Shown in pieces: positions 52,872 through 61,246 of a stretch of 64,000 nt of DNA. Numbering within the stretch: the stretch's first letter is position 1; each line of letters starts with the position of its first letter. A program made the translations under genes and the position numbers. The notes beneath the pieces are model-generated. The model made no database searches. It saw only the letters and a program-made list of their open reading frames with translations, and had not been told where the DNA came from. Source of the stretch: JAJXWB01 sp965246795 (GTDB taxonomy: Bacteria; Pseudomonadota; Alphaproteobacteria; Rhizobiales; Beijerinckiaceae); assembly GCA_965246795.1 (NCBI GenBank), contig CBDFFN010000017.1, forward strand, positions 108,513 through 172,512. Direction: 5' to 3'.

Positions 52872-52998
52872 TAACCGACGCAACTCCATGTCATCGAACT
52901 TGCCCAACAGGCAATTCCAAATCTACCTACCAAGCAAACTTTGGTTCACCTGAACCGTAAAATTTCCGTAAGACCTTGATTTTAAACAACAGTGCAGA

Positions 52999-53038
52999 CC
53001 CGTGTGAAGGGAACGCACTACCGCTGTGCTACGCGCCC
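52999..53038 (-). pseudogene. 5' half of the split tRNA-Val(CAC), including core site
   Basis: On the minus strand: acceptor strand GGGCGCG, TA, D arm GCAC...GTGC, and the anticodon stem-loop up to the core CCCTTCACACGGG (52999-53011). The next bases (TCTGCACTG...) do not continue a tRNA. Its 3' half is 1.7 kb away at 51236-51283. The host promoter in front of this half would now read through it into the intact tRNA-Val 127 bases further on. Confidence 0.9.
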
Positions 53039-53076
53039 GCGCCTAACCGCGACTTAGGAGACCGGCGCCTGCGCCG

Positions 53077-53775
53077 TCAAGCCGAAGCGCGCGTTGCGCT
53101 TTCTCGGACCGCCGTGACGGCATCATCCAGCGCATCGAAATGCGAGATAATACGATCCGGGTTAAACTCCGACACAGGCCGATCCGTATAACCGAAATCG
53201 ACGGCGATCACCGGCACGCCGGCCGCTTTGGCGGCGGCAATATCGGCCAGCGAGTCGCCGATCATCACGCTGTCGGCGACCACGCCGCCCGCTTTTTCGA
53301 TGGTTAGTGTCAGCATGCGCGGATCAGGCTTCGCAATAGCGAACGTGTCTTGTCCGCAGATCGTGCGGAAGCGATCGGCGACTCCGAGCGCCACGCATAA
53401 TTTCCGTGCCGCGCTCTCGATCTTGTTAGTGCAGACCGCGAAGGCAAAACCCTGCCGCTCCAGCCGATCGAGTGCATCGACAAAACCCGGAAAGAGATGC
53501 GACTCGACCGCAATATTGGCCTCGTATGACGCGAGGAAAGCGTAGAACAAGCGCTCGAGCTGTGCGTCGTCGAGCGGTCGGTCCTGCGCGGCATAGGCAC
53601 GCCGGATGAGCGCCCGGGCCCCTGCGCCAACCATCGAACGCGCATCCTTCCATGCAATGGCTTGAAGACCTTCGGGCTCGATGACGGCATTGAGAGCGCG
53701 AATAAGATCGCCGGCCGTTTCGGCCATCGTGCCATCGAGATCGAAAACGACGAGCGGGGGAACAGGATTCGGCAT
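53077..53775 (-). CDS. gph: HAD-family phosphoglycolate phosphatase
   Basis: A 232-residue HAD phosphatase, probably removing phosphate from 2-phosphoglycolate. Motif I is FDLDGTMAET (nucleophile Asp at about 11), motif II Thr/Lys in CTNK, motif III/IV IAKPDPRM and MIGDSLADI. The gph-rpiA-gor neighbourhood, here interrupted by the tRNA locus, supports the name. The HAD family is broad, so other sugar-phosphate substrates cannot be excluded. Confidence 0.85.
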   Translation of the reverse strand: MPNPVPPLVVFDLDGTMAETAGDLIRALNAVIEPEGLQAIAWKDARSMVGAGARALIRRAYAAQDRPLDDAQLERLFYAFLASYEANIAVESHLFPGFVDALDRLERQGFAFAVCTNKIESAARKLCVALGVADRFRTICGQDTFAIAKPDPRMLTLTIEKAGGVVADSVMIGDSLADIAAAKAAGVPVIAVDFGYTDRPVSEFNPDRIISHFDALDDAVTAVRESATRASA

Positions 53776-53864
53776 GGCCGCGCTTGTAGCAGCACCGGCG
53801 GCGTCAACCGAACATTAACCATGTTGCGGCTCGACTCTGGGTTATGCGCCCGAAGGGTTTTTCC

Positions 53865-54233
53865 ATGCCGCACCGTTTCCGATTGCTCGCGCTCCTTGCC
53901 TTCATGACCGCCGGTGGTGGCGTGCAGGCCGCCTCGAACTTCGACTTCGCCGCCGCGCCGCTGATCGATCTCAACCGCATTTATCGCGTCGACCGCGTAA
54001 CCGGCGAGATGGGCGCATGCCAGTACGGCGTCGCCAAGGAAGGGTCGGTCGGTGTCACCATCTGCTACCGTGCCGGCGAAGGCGCCACGCCGCAGACGGC
54101 CGGCGAATACGCGCTTCTGGCTTCGAACCATAAAGGCGAAAGCGGCATCTTCCGCCTAGAGATGCGCACCGGGGCCGTCTCGGTCTGTTACGTGCTCAAC
54201 GATACAGTCGTCTGTACCGCTTCGGGGCGCTGA
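53865..54233 (+). CDS. Small secreted protein
   Basis: A 122-residue protein with a signal peptide (residues 1-23, ending GGGVQA). The mature part has cysteines in MGACQYG, TICYRAG and a C-terminal CYVLNDTVVC pair, so disulfides are likely. No family recognised. The ATG at 53865 follows GAAGGG at a good distance; ATG 53844 is the in-frame alternative. moxR starts 44 bases later. Confidence 0.65.
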   Translation: MPHRFRLLALLAFMTAGGGVQAASNFDFAAAPLIDLNRIYRVDRVTGEMGACQYGVAKEGSVGVTICYRAGEGATPQTAGEYALLASNHKGESGIFRLEMRTGAVSVCYVLNDTVVCTASGR

Positions 54234-54277
54234 AACCTCGCCTGTTCCGCGTCTTCTCGGGCTGCTAGACCCGAGGG

Positions 54278-55255
54278 ATGACTGACCAAACAGGTGCGCA
54301 GACCGTCGCGAGCGATATCGCGGCCCTGCGTGCGAAGCTCGAAGACACCGGCTACGTCTGCAATCGCGCCATCGCGACGGCGCTGTTCCTCGCCGAAAAG
54401 CTCGGCAAGCCACTTCTGATCGAAGGCCCGCCGGGCGTCGGCAAGACAGAGCTTGCAAAGGCGACTGCGTCGGTGACAGGCAAGCCGCTCATCCGGCTGC
54501 AATGCTACGAGGGCCTCGACGAGTCGAAGGCGCTCTACGAGTGGAAATACGGCAAGCAGCTTCTTTACACGCAGGTGTTGAAAGAGAAGCTCGGCGATCT
54601 GCTCGAAGGCGCGCAGGGCCTGAAGGGCGCGCTGGCGCGACTGCACACATTCGACGACACGTTCTTCTCCGAAGAGTTTCTGGAGCCGCGCCCGTTGCTT
54701 CGCGCTCTTTGGGAGCCGAACGGCGCGGTGCTGCTGATCGATGAAATCGACAAGGCCGACGACGAGTTCGAGGCGTTTCTGCTCGAACTGCTATCCGACT
54801 ATCAGATTTCGGTGCCCGAACTCGGGACGATCGTGGCACGCACGATCCCCATCGTGTTTGTGACATCGAACAACCGCCGCGAGATCGGCGATGCGCTGAA
54901 ACGCCGATGCCTGCATCTGCACATCGATTTTCCGGATGCCGCGCTAGAGCGAAAAATCATCGCGCGCCGTGTTCCGGACGCGGAGCGCCGCCTGAACGAA
55001 CAGCTTGTCGCGTTCGTGCAGGGGCTGCGCAGTCTCGATCTCAAGAAGGCGCCTGCGATCAGCGAGACAATCGATTGGGCACGCACGCTCGTGCTGCTGC
55101 ACGCGAAGGAGCTCGACGCCGATCTCGTGCGCGATACGCTGAACGTGCTGCTGAAATTCCAGGACGATATCGAGCTTGTCGCGCCGCAGGCGGCCCGGCT
55201 TGTCGTGCAGGCGAAAAACGAGAGTGAGAAGCCGCTCTTGCGGACGGTGACTTGA
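54278..55255 (+). CDS. MoxR-type AAA+ ATPase (CoxD-like)
   Basis: A 325-residue AAA+ ATPase with Walker A GPPGVGKTE (about 48-56), Walker B LLIDEIDKAD, sensor TSNN and arginine-rich RRCLHLHIDFP. MoxR proteins work with VWA-domain partners in metal-cofactor insertion or complex assembly; this subgroup resembles CoxD of carbon-monoxide dehydrogenase clusters. The VWA protein follows 4 bases later. No CO dehydrogenase structural genes are near, so the client is unknown. Confidence 0.88.
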   Translation: MTDQTGAQTVASDIAALRAKLEDTGYVCNRAIATALFLAEKLGKPLLIEGPPGVGKTELAKATASVTGKPLIRLQCYEGLDESKALYEWKYGKQLLYTQVLKEKLGDLLEGAQGLKGALARLHTFDDTFFSEEFLEPRPLLRALWEPNGAVLLIDEIDKADDEFEAFLLELLSDYQISVPELGTIVARTIPIVFVTSNNRREIGDALKRRCLHLHIDFPDAALERKIIARRVPDAERRLNEQLVAFVQGLRSLDLKKAPAISETIDWARTLVLLHAKELDADLVRDTLNVLLKFQDDIELVAPQAARLVVQAKNESEKPLLRTVT

Positions 55256-55259
55256 GGCC

Positions 55260-56624
55260 GTGAGCGAAGTCGTCGCCGATTTCGTCCGCGCCTTGCGTGA
55301 GGCTGATGTGCGCGTGTCGCCCTCCGAGGCCATCGACGCCGGCGCGGCGGTGGAAATGCTGGGATATGGCGACCGCGCGTTGCTGCGCGAAGGATTGACC
55401 CTCGCACTCGCGAAATCGGTGCCGGAGAAATCGCTGTTCGACGAGACGTTCGATCGCTTCTTCCGCTTCGACCTTTTCACGCAATCGACCGACGCCAGCG
55501 ACAATCGTGCGAGCGAAGGCGCCGTCTCGGAGCCTAAGTCTGACGGCTCGGGTGACGAAGACCTTCAAGCCATTCTCGAACGCGGCGACCGCGCCGAACT
55601 GCAAGCACGGCTCGCGGTGGCGGCGCGAAATGTCGGAGTCGACGACATCCGTTATTTCACGCAACGCGGTCAGTATGCGCTGCGCATCATGGCCGAGATG
55701 GGCGTCGGCACCCTCGACGACGCGATTGCCGAAGCGAGGGGTGGCGGCTCTGGTGAAGGAGGTCCCGGCGGCACGTCGCGTGCGGCACAGCTCGAAGCCC
55801 TGCGCGAATCGCTGCGGCTCGAAGTGCGCGACTATGTCGAGCGGCGTCTCGCGCTTTTCGCGGGTAATGCCGGCCGGCGGCTGCGTGAGGACGTGCTTTC
55901 CACTGTGCGGCTCGGCAACGTCGATCGCCGCGATCTCCCATTGATGAAGGCGCTTGTTGCCAAAATGGCAAAGCGGCTCGTGTCGCTGCACTCGCGACGA
56001 CGGAAGATTGCGCGGCGCGGTCAACTCGACGTCCGACGCACGATTCGCGCCAATGTCGCAACGGACGGCGTGCTCTTCCACACGATATGGAAACGCCGCC
56101 GCATCGATCGTCCGAAGGTGATGGCGCTTTGCGATGTCTCCGGTTCGGTCGCGACCTTCTCGACCTTCCTGCTGATGTTCCTGCACGCCCTGCACGACGT
56201 GCTGCCGGACGTACGGTCCTTCGTTTTTTCCGGCGCGCTTGGAGAAGTTACCGATCTTTTTGAAGAGAAGAGCTTCGAAGATGCGATGGCGCAGACGCTC
56301 GCAAAGTGGGGCGGCTCAAGCGATTATGGCGAGGCGCTGACCGATTTCGCCGATCTCGCGCTCGAAGATATCGATCATCGCACGACGGTGCTTGTGCTCG
56401 GTGACGCGCGCAACAATGGCCGCGACTCGCGCCTTGATATCCTCCGCAAGGTGCAGGACCGGGCGCGCCGGGTCATCTTCCTCAATCCTGAACCGCGCTC
56501 GCGCTGGGACACCGGCGACAGCGTTATGCGCGCCTATAGTTCAGCGTGTGAGCGAACGCTTGTCTGCGCCTCGCTGCGCGACCTCGAGACGGTCGTGACC
56601 GATCTCGTGCGGACAGCGGTGTAG
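55260..56624 (+). CDS. VWA domain-containing CoxE-like protein
   Basis: A 454-residue protein, partner of the MoxR ATPase before it. The C-terminal half is a von Willebrand A domain of the CoxE type with MIDAS motif DVSGSV at about residues 292-297 and a later TVLVLGDARNNG. The N-terminal half is helical and charged with a Gly-rich linker (GGGSGEGGPGG). GTG start at 55260. The MoxR-VWA pair acts as a chaperone-like unit in the cytosol by family knowledge. Confidence 0.87.
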   Translation: MSEVVADFVRALREADVRVSPSEAIDAGAAVEMLGYGDRALLREGLTLALAKSVPEKSLFDETFDRFFRFDLFTQSTDASDNRASEGAVSEPKSDGSGDEDLQAILERGDRAELQARLAVAARNVGVDDIRYFTQRGQYALRIMAEMGVGTLDDAIAEARGGGSGEGGPGGTSRAAQLEALRESLRLEVRDYVERRLALFAGNAGRRLREDVLSTVRLGNVDRRDLPLMKALVAKMAKRLVSLHSRRRKIARRGQLDVRRTIRANVATDGVLFHTIWKRRRIDRPKVMALCDVSGSVATFSTFLLMFLHALHDVLPDVRSFVFSGALGEVTDLFEEKSFEDAMAQTLAKWGGSSDYGEALTDFADLALEDIDHRTTVLVLGDARNNGRDSRLDILRKVQDRARRVIFLNPEPRSRWDTGDSVMRAYSSACERTLVCASLRDLETVVTDLVRTAV

Positions 56625-56627
56625 CCG

Positions 56628-57212
56628 CTAGCGCGGCTGCCGTCTCTGACGGAATGCTGCGATCGCTGGGTTCGTCGTCGGCGCGTTCTCTTCGATCTGC
56701 TTCCAGATAGCTTCCGCCGACGGGATCGAGCCATGCCGCTCGGCCAGCGCAAGAAACGCCCGCGTTGTAAGCACATCGATATCCGCATCGAGATTTCGGT
56801 TGCTGACCCACGACGGAACTTTGCCGTTCTCGTAGATCACGATCGTCTTGAGGTCGGTCGCATCGACGGTTTCCACAAGCCATTGCACGATCGCCGTCTC
56901 GCCACCGTCCTTCATCCGGAACGCCGGTTCGGTCCGGATCGCAAGATCATAGGCGCGCCCGGTTTCGGTGGCTTCCAGACGCACGGGTCGGTTCGTGCCC
57001 GGTCGCATTCCCTCGGCGATCCACGCCTCCAGAGCCTCGGCCTGCGGCTTTCCCAAGTCACGCGTCGCTCCGAATCGCACCATGTCGACGACGACCACGC
57101 TGCCGCCGATCTCGTGCAGGAGCGGCAACGCATCCGCCTGCGCAAGATGGATCAGCGGCCCGGTGTCGGCGATGACGATATCGGGCTTGGCGATGCCAGG
57201 AATTGAGGTCAT
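56628..57212 (-). CDS. PIN-like domain protein, without visible antitoxin
   Basis: A 194-residue protein. IVIADTGPLIHLAQAD (first acidic residue of the PIN active site), DGGETAIVQWL (second) and IVIYENGKV / DIDVLTTRAFLAL fit a PIN-like ribonuclease fold close to DUF3368-type proteins. PIN proteins are often toxins of type II modules, but no small antitoxin gene precedes or follows it. It is convergent with the coxE-like gene and divergent from the atp operon. RNase function is inferred. Confidence 0.6.
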   Translation of the reverse strand: MTSIPGIAKPDIVIADTGPLIHLAQADALPLLHEIGGSVVVVDMVRFGATRDLGKPQAEALEAWIAEGMRPGTNRPVRLEATETGRAYDLAIRTEPAFRMKDGGETAIVQWLVETVDATDLKTIVIYENGKVPSWVSNRNLDADIDVLTTRAFLALAERHGSIPSAEAIWKQIEENAPTTNPAIAAFRQRRQPR

Positions 57213-57355
57213 GCCGCCCGGGTTCGCGGAGGGTCACGCCGAGAGTGGCACGACCCACTATAACATGGTCGCAATAACCCCCGGCTTAGTGGACAACCGC
57301 CCCCCTGTCCGCTATTCGCCTCTCGCATTCATATGTCTCGGCGGCGGAGGCGCTT

Positions 57356-57685
57356 GTGGGCGACGACGTTGCGAACGACAAGGATTTGCAGGAACGCCTG
57401 CAGAAACTGTCGCGGGACCTTGGAAAGGCGGAGGGTCGCGACCCTGCGTCCGGCGCCGCCAGCGGCCCATCCGAGGAGATGCTGCGGGCACGCGCCAAGG
57501 GGTTTCGTATCCTCGGCGAGTTCGTCGCGGCGATCATCGCCGCCTGCGTGATCGGTTATGCGATCGATCGCGTGGCGGGGACGACGCCCGCGTTCCTCAT
57601 CGTCTTCCTCGTGTTGGGGACGGCGGCGGGGTTCTACAATATCTACCGCGTCGCGGCTCCGCCCGGCGCGCGTCCGCGCGGTTGA
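57356..57685 (+). CDS. atpI: ATP synthase protein I (AtpI)
   Basis: A 109-residue small membrane protein with a polar N-terminus and two spans (about 50-72 and 78-98, split by a short loop). It matches the AtpI assembly factor that stands first in alphaproteobacterial F0 operons, thought to help c-ring assembly and Mg2+ handling. GTG start. atpB follows after 21 bases. Confidence 0.85.
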   Translation: MGDDVANDKDLQERLQKLSRDLGKAEGRDPASGAASGPSEEMLRARAKGFRILGEFVAAIIAACVIGYAIDRVAGTTPAFLIVFLVLGTAAGFYNIYRVAAPPGARPRG

Positions 57686-57706
57686 AGCGCGAAGGGAGAC
57701 AGTAAC

Positions 57707-58468
57707 GTGGCGGCTTCCGGTGCGGCGATCGATCCGATCCACCAATTCAATGTCGGACGCCTGTTCGAGGCACGCCCGGCTGGCGTCGATCTCTCTTTCA
57801 CCAATGCCTCGCTGTTCATGCTCATCACGATCGCGCTCGTGACGCTGTTCATGATCGCGGGAACCAACGGCCGCCATCTCGTGCCGACGCGGCTGCAGGC
57901 CGCCGCCGAGATGACTTACGAGTTCATCGCCTCGACCGTGCGCAATACCGCCGGCCATGAGGGCATGAAGTTTTTCCCCTTCGTGTTCTCGCTCTTCATC
58001 TTCGTTCTGTTCTCGAACCTGATCGGGCTCATTCCCTACACATTCTCGGTGGCGTCGCAGATTGTCGTGACCTTTGCGCTGGCAGCCGCGGTCATCACCC
58101 TCGTCATCGTCTACGGCTTCATCAAGAACGGCACGCATTTCCTCGGGCTATTCGCGCCGTCCGGCGTGCCAAAGCCGCTGCTCGTGCTGCTGATCCCGAT
58201 CGAGGTGATCTCGTTCCTGTCGCGTCCGATTTCGCTCTCGGTGCGACTGTTCGCGAACATACTCGCCGGCCACATCACGCTTCAGGTGTTCGGCGGCTTC
58301 GTGCTGCTGCTCATCGGCGGCGGGGCTTTCGCCGCATTTGCGGTCATTCCGCTTCTCGCGACAGTACTGATGTACTGCCTCGAACTGCTCGTGGCCTGCC
58401 TGCAGGCCTATGTCTTTGCCATTCTCACCTGCGTCTACCTCAACGACGCAATTCACCCGGGCCACTGA
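57707..58468 (+). CDS. atpB: F0F1 ATP synthase subunit a
   Basis: The 253-residue proton-channel subunit of F0. The essential arginine lies in ISLSVRLFANILAGH, and the C-terminal span contains LEVACLQAYVF-like residues (ELLVACLQAYVFAILTCVY, split motif). GTG start with GGGAGA upstream. Order atpI-atpB-atpE-atpF'-atpF is that of an alphaproteobacterial F0 operon. Confidence 0.96.
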   Translation: MAASGAAIDPIHQFNVGRLFEARPAGVDLSFTNASLFMLITIALVTLFMIAGTNGRHLVPTRLQAAAEMTYEFIASTVRNTAGHEGMKFFPFVFSLFIFVLFSNLIGLIPYTFSVASQIVVTFALAAAVITLVIVYGFIKNGTHFLGLFAPSGVPKPLLVLLIPIEVISFLSRPISLSVRLFANILAGHITLQVFGGFVLLLIGGGAFAAFAVIPLLATVLMYCLELLVACLQAYVFAILTCVYLNDAIHPGH

Positions 58469-58522
58469 TAAATACCCAACAACAAATGGTCGCCCTTCTA
58501 AGCCTGTAAGGACTGAATACGC

Positions 58523-58771
58523 ATGGATCTCGCTGCAGCTACACAACTCGCGATTGCCGCCAAGTACATCGGCGCCGGCCTCGCGGCCATTGGCATGGGT
58601 GCCGCCGCCGTCGGCGTCGGCATCATCTTCGGTAATTTCGTCTCCGGCGCGCTGCGCAATCCGTCGGCAGCTGCCGGCCAGTTCACCAACGCGCTGCTCG
58701 GCGCGGCGCTCGCGGAAGGTCTTGGCATTTTCGCGTTCCTCGTCGCGATCATCCTGCTCTTCGTGAAGTAA
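58523..58771 (+). CDS. atpE: F0F1 ATP synthase subunit c
   Basis: An 82-residue two-span proteolipid of the rotor ring. The polar loop is GALRNPSAA and the proton-carrying glutamate is in ALAEGLGIF of the second helix, the H+ type rather than the Na+ type. Confidence 0.96.
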   Translation: MDLAAATQLAIAAKYIGAGLAAIGMGAAAVGVGIIFGNFVSGALRNPSAAAGQFTNALLGAALAEGLGIFAFLVAIILLFVK

Positions 58772-58827
58772 CGTTTCCGCGCCCTGCGGCTCGTCCGCGG
58801 GGCGCGTTCGATTCCGGACACACAACG

Positions 58828-59370
58828 ATGTTCATCACGCAAGCCCTTGCCGCGACCGATCCGCATGGCGCGCCAGGCGAGACCGTTTTCCCGCCGTTCG
58901 ACGCGACGCACTGGCCCTCGCAGCTCTTTTGGCTCGTCGTCCTGTTCGGGCTGCTCTACGTCCTGATGTCGCGCATCGCTCTGCCGCGTGTCGCCGCAAT
59001 TCTCGACGACCGTTCGCAGCGCATCGCCGCTGACCTCAATGCCGCGCGCGCTGCGCAGGCTCATGCTGCAGAAGCCGAGCGCGCGCATGAGAAGACCGTG
59101 GGCGAGGCCCGCGCCGCTGCGCAGGCGACTGCGCAGGAAGCGCGCAGCGCCGTCGCAGTGCAGGCCGAGAGCGAGCGCAAGACGCTCGAAGTCGCGCTCG
59201 CTGCGAAGCTTGCGGCGGCCGAGGCGCAGATCGTCGCCGGCAAAACCGCCGCGATGGCCAATGTGAAAACCATCGCTGCCGACGCCGCCAGCGCCATCGT
59301 CCAGCAATTGACCGGCCGAGCGCCGGACCGCGCCGCGATCGACGGCGCGCTCGCTTCGCAGAAGGTCTGA
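58828..59370 (+). CDS. atpF': F0F1 ATP synthase subunit b'
   Basis: A 180-residue peripheral-stalk subunit with a short N-terminal segment, one membrane span (about 32-50) and a long Ala-rich coiled coil. Photosynthetic and other alphaproteobacteria encode two b-type subunits, b and b'; this is the first of the pair. It starts 56 bases after atpE. Confidence 0.9.
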   Translation: MFITQALAATDPHGAPGETVFPPFDATHWPSQLFWLVVLFGLLYVLMSRIALPRVAAILDDRSQRIAADLNAARAAQAHAAEAERAHEKTVGEARAAAQATAQEARSAVAVQAESERKTLEVALAAKLAAAEAQIVAGKTAAMANVKTIAADAASAIVQQLTGRAPDRAAIDGALASQKV

Positions 59371-59372
59371 CC

Positions 59373-59864
59373 ATGCATTTCGAGTTCGACGCCGAATTCT
59401 TCGTCGCCTGCGCCTTCGTTCTCTTCCTCGCCCTGCTCGGCTACGTCGGCGTTCACAAGATGATCGCGGCCGGTCTCGATGGGCGCATCAATCGCGTGAA
59501 GGCCGAACTCGCTGAGGCTGAGCGGCTTCGCGCGGAGGCCGCTGCGCTCATGGCGTCTTTCGAGGCAAAACGAAAACAGGCTGAGGCCGACGCTGCGGGC
59601 ATCGTCGCGCAAGCGCGCACCGAGGCCGACATGCTCGCCCGCGATGCGAAGGTACGCATGGAGGAGTTCGTTACGCGCCGCACGAAGCAGGCGAACGACA
59701 AGATCGCGCAGGCCGAGGCGCAGGCGACCGCCGACGTGCGTGCCGCCGCTGCCGAAGCCGCCGTGCAGGCCGCCACCGTCGTGCTCGCGCAGGATGTAAA
59801 GAGCGGCAATGGCGCTTCTCTCGTCGATCGCGGCATCGCCGACGTCGGTCGCCTCGCGCACTGA
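59373..59864 (+). CDS. atpF: F0F1 ATP synthase subunit b
   Basis: A 163-residue stalk subunit: N-terminal membrane span (about 7-27) then a long helix rich in Ala and Glu. It begins 2 bases after b' and completes the F0 operon. The F1 genes are not in this window, in line with separate F0 and F1 operons in Hyphomicrobiales. Confidence 0.92.
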   Translation: MHFEFDAEFFVACAFVLFLALLGYVGVHKMIAAGLDGRINRVKAELAEAERLRAEAAALMASFEAKRKQAEADAAGIVAQARTEADMLARDAKVRMEEFVTRRTKQANDKIAQAEAQATADVRAAAAEAAVQAATVVLAQDVKSGNGASLVDRGIADVGRLAH

Positions 59865-59989
59865 CGCCCACGAACATCGATTGCATAAAACTTTCAGAAA
59901 AGTCGCTGAATTAAAGACTTTTGCGCAATCGGTTTAGTCAAATCCCAACTGACGCATGGGCATAATTGTCTCCAATTGAGGGGATTTTT

Positions 59990-61246
59990 ATGCGCTCCTA
60001 CGTCATCGACAAGCTGGCCAACCTCGCCACCCGGTTGATCCACTGCCGCAAGGGCAGCGTCGCAACGGTCTTCGGTCTGTCGATCCTGCCCATGAGCATT
60101 CTGGTCGGCGCCTCGGTCGACTACGCACGGCTGACAACGGGACAGGCGAACCTACAGGCCGCGCTCGACTCCGCAGTGCTTGCCGGCGTAACGGCGGCGG
60201 CGGGATCGCAGACGACGGTGTCGACCAAGACGCTGACCGGCGCACTCGGCGACGACGCGCCCACGCTGACGTCATCGGCCTTCACACCGAACGCGGACGG
60301 CACGCTGACCGGCACCGCGACGCTGACGATCCCGCTGACGTTCATGAAGCTCGCGCAGATGCCGTCGAAGACCGTAACCGCGCGCGCGAAGGCGGCCCCT
60401 TCGACCAGCACGTCCGCGACGACAGGCAACAACGTCTGCATCCTCCTGAAAGACCCGACAGCGAACCAGTCACTTCTGGTTAACTCAGGCGTGACGATCA
60501 ACGCGCCAAACTGCGAGATCGACGTCGCCTCCACCGGTAGTCCCGCTGCGATGATTAACAACGGCTCCGGGATCGGCGTCGCCAAACTGTGTGTGGCGGG
60601 TTCGAACGTCACCACGAACGGCACTGCGCCGGCGAACCTGTCGAAGTCCTGCAAGACGGCGACCGATCCCTTCGCGAGTTCGCTCCCCATCGTCACCGCA
60701 TCGACCTGCACTGTCTCGAACCAGAATTATTCCGGCACGGTGTCGCTGTCGCCCGGCGTCTATTGCGGCAACTTCAACTTCAACGGTTCGGGAACGCTCA
60801 ATCTTTCGGCGGGCCTCTACGTGCTGAAAGGCACGCGCTGGAATCTCAACAGCGGATGGACTGTCAACGGCACCGGCGTGACGCTCTACTACGCCGACGC
60901 CAATTCCTACATTCAAATCAACAGCGGCGTCGCGATCAACATTTCCGCGCCGACGAGCGGCACCTATGCCAACATCCTGCTCTACGAGCCGACTGGCCTC
61001 TCGACGTCATCCTTCTCGATCAACGGATCGGCAGGGCATGTCTTCACAGGCCTGATCTATCTGCCGAGCCGCAACGTGACTTTCAACTCGGTCTCGAGCG
61101 TCTCGTCGGAATCGATCACAATGGTCTTCAACCAGATGATCCTCGACACGATCAACTGGAAGTTTTCGAGCAGCGCGAAGGTCATTCCCGCCGCCAATTC
61201 GACGACAACAACGACAGCATCGTCGAGCGTAAGGCTGGTGAACTAA
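59990..61246 (+). CDS. TadE/TadG-like pilus assembly protein
   Basis: A 418-residue protein. The N-terminal basic stretch and single span at about residues 25-47 (GSVATVFGLSILPMSILVG) followed by DYARLTTGQANLQAALDSAVLAG are typical of TadG/TadE-like pseudopilin proteins; the rest is a Ser/Thr/Asn-rich, beta-strand-rich extracytoplasmic region with eight or so Cys. ATG at 59990 is preceded by GAGGGGA. There are no other tad/flp genes in the window, so it is an orphan. Its last 4 bases overlap the convergent thioesterase gene. Confidence 0.75.
   Translation: MRSYVIDKLANLATRLIHCRKGSVATVFGLSILPMSILVGASVDYARLTTGQANLQAALDSAVLAGVTAAAGSQTTVSTKTLTGALGDDAPTLTSSAFTPNADGTLTGTATLTIPLTFMKLAQMPSKTVTARAKAAPSTSTSATTGNNVCILLKDPTANQSLLVNSGVTINAPNCEIDVASTGSPAAMINNGSGIGVAKLCVAGSNVTTNGTAPANLSKSCKTATDPFASSLPIVTASTCTVSNQNYSGTVSLSPGVYCGNFNFNGSGTLNLSAGLYVLKGTRWNLNSGWTVNGTGVTLYYADANSYIQINSGVAINISAPTSGTYANILLYEPTGLSTSSFSINGSAGHVFTGLIYLPSRNVTFNSVSSVSSESITMVFNQMILDTINWKFSSSAKVIPAANSTTTTTASSSVRLVN

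Larger units (their letters stand above)
51284..52998. mobile_element. Integrase-less ~1.7-kb element inserted in the anticodon loop of tRNA-Val(CAC)
   Basis: The insert lies between two direct copies of the core CCCGTGTGAAGGG (51271-51283 and 52999-53011; repeat distance 1728 bases), which is the anticodon stem-loop of the host tRNA. Contents in transcription order on the minus strand: a complete different tRNA-Val(CAC), a 159-aa gene and a 241-aa gene overlapping it by 8 bases. Base composition is near even GC, clearly lower than the flanks. Symmetric features inside the ends: GGGTCT/AGACCC across the core edges, TTTAAAATCAA at 51428-51438 inverted at 52976-52986, and TTTGGTTCA at 51374 and 52940. 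The 7-base loop equals the usual tyrosine-recombinase overlap. No recombinase gene is present, so it would need one in trans. Confidence 0.75.
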
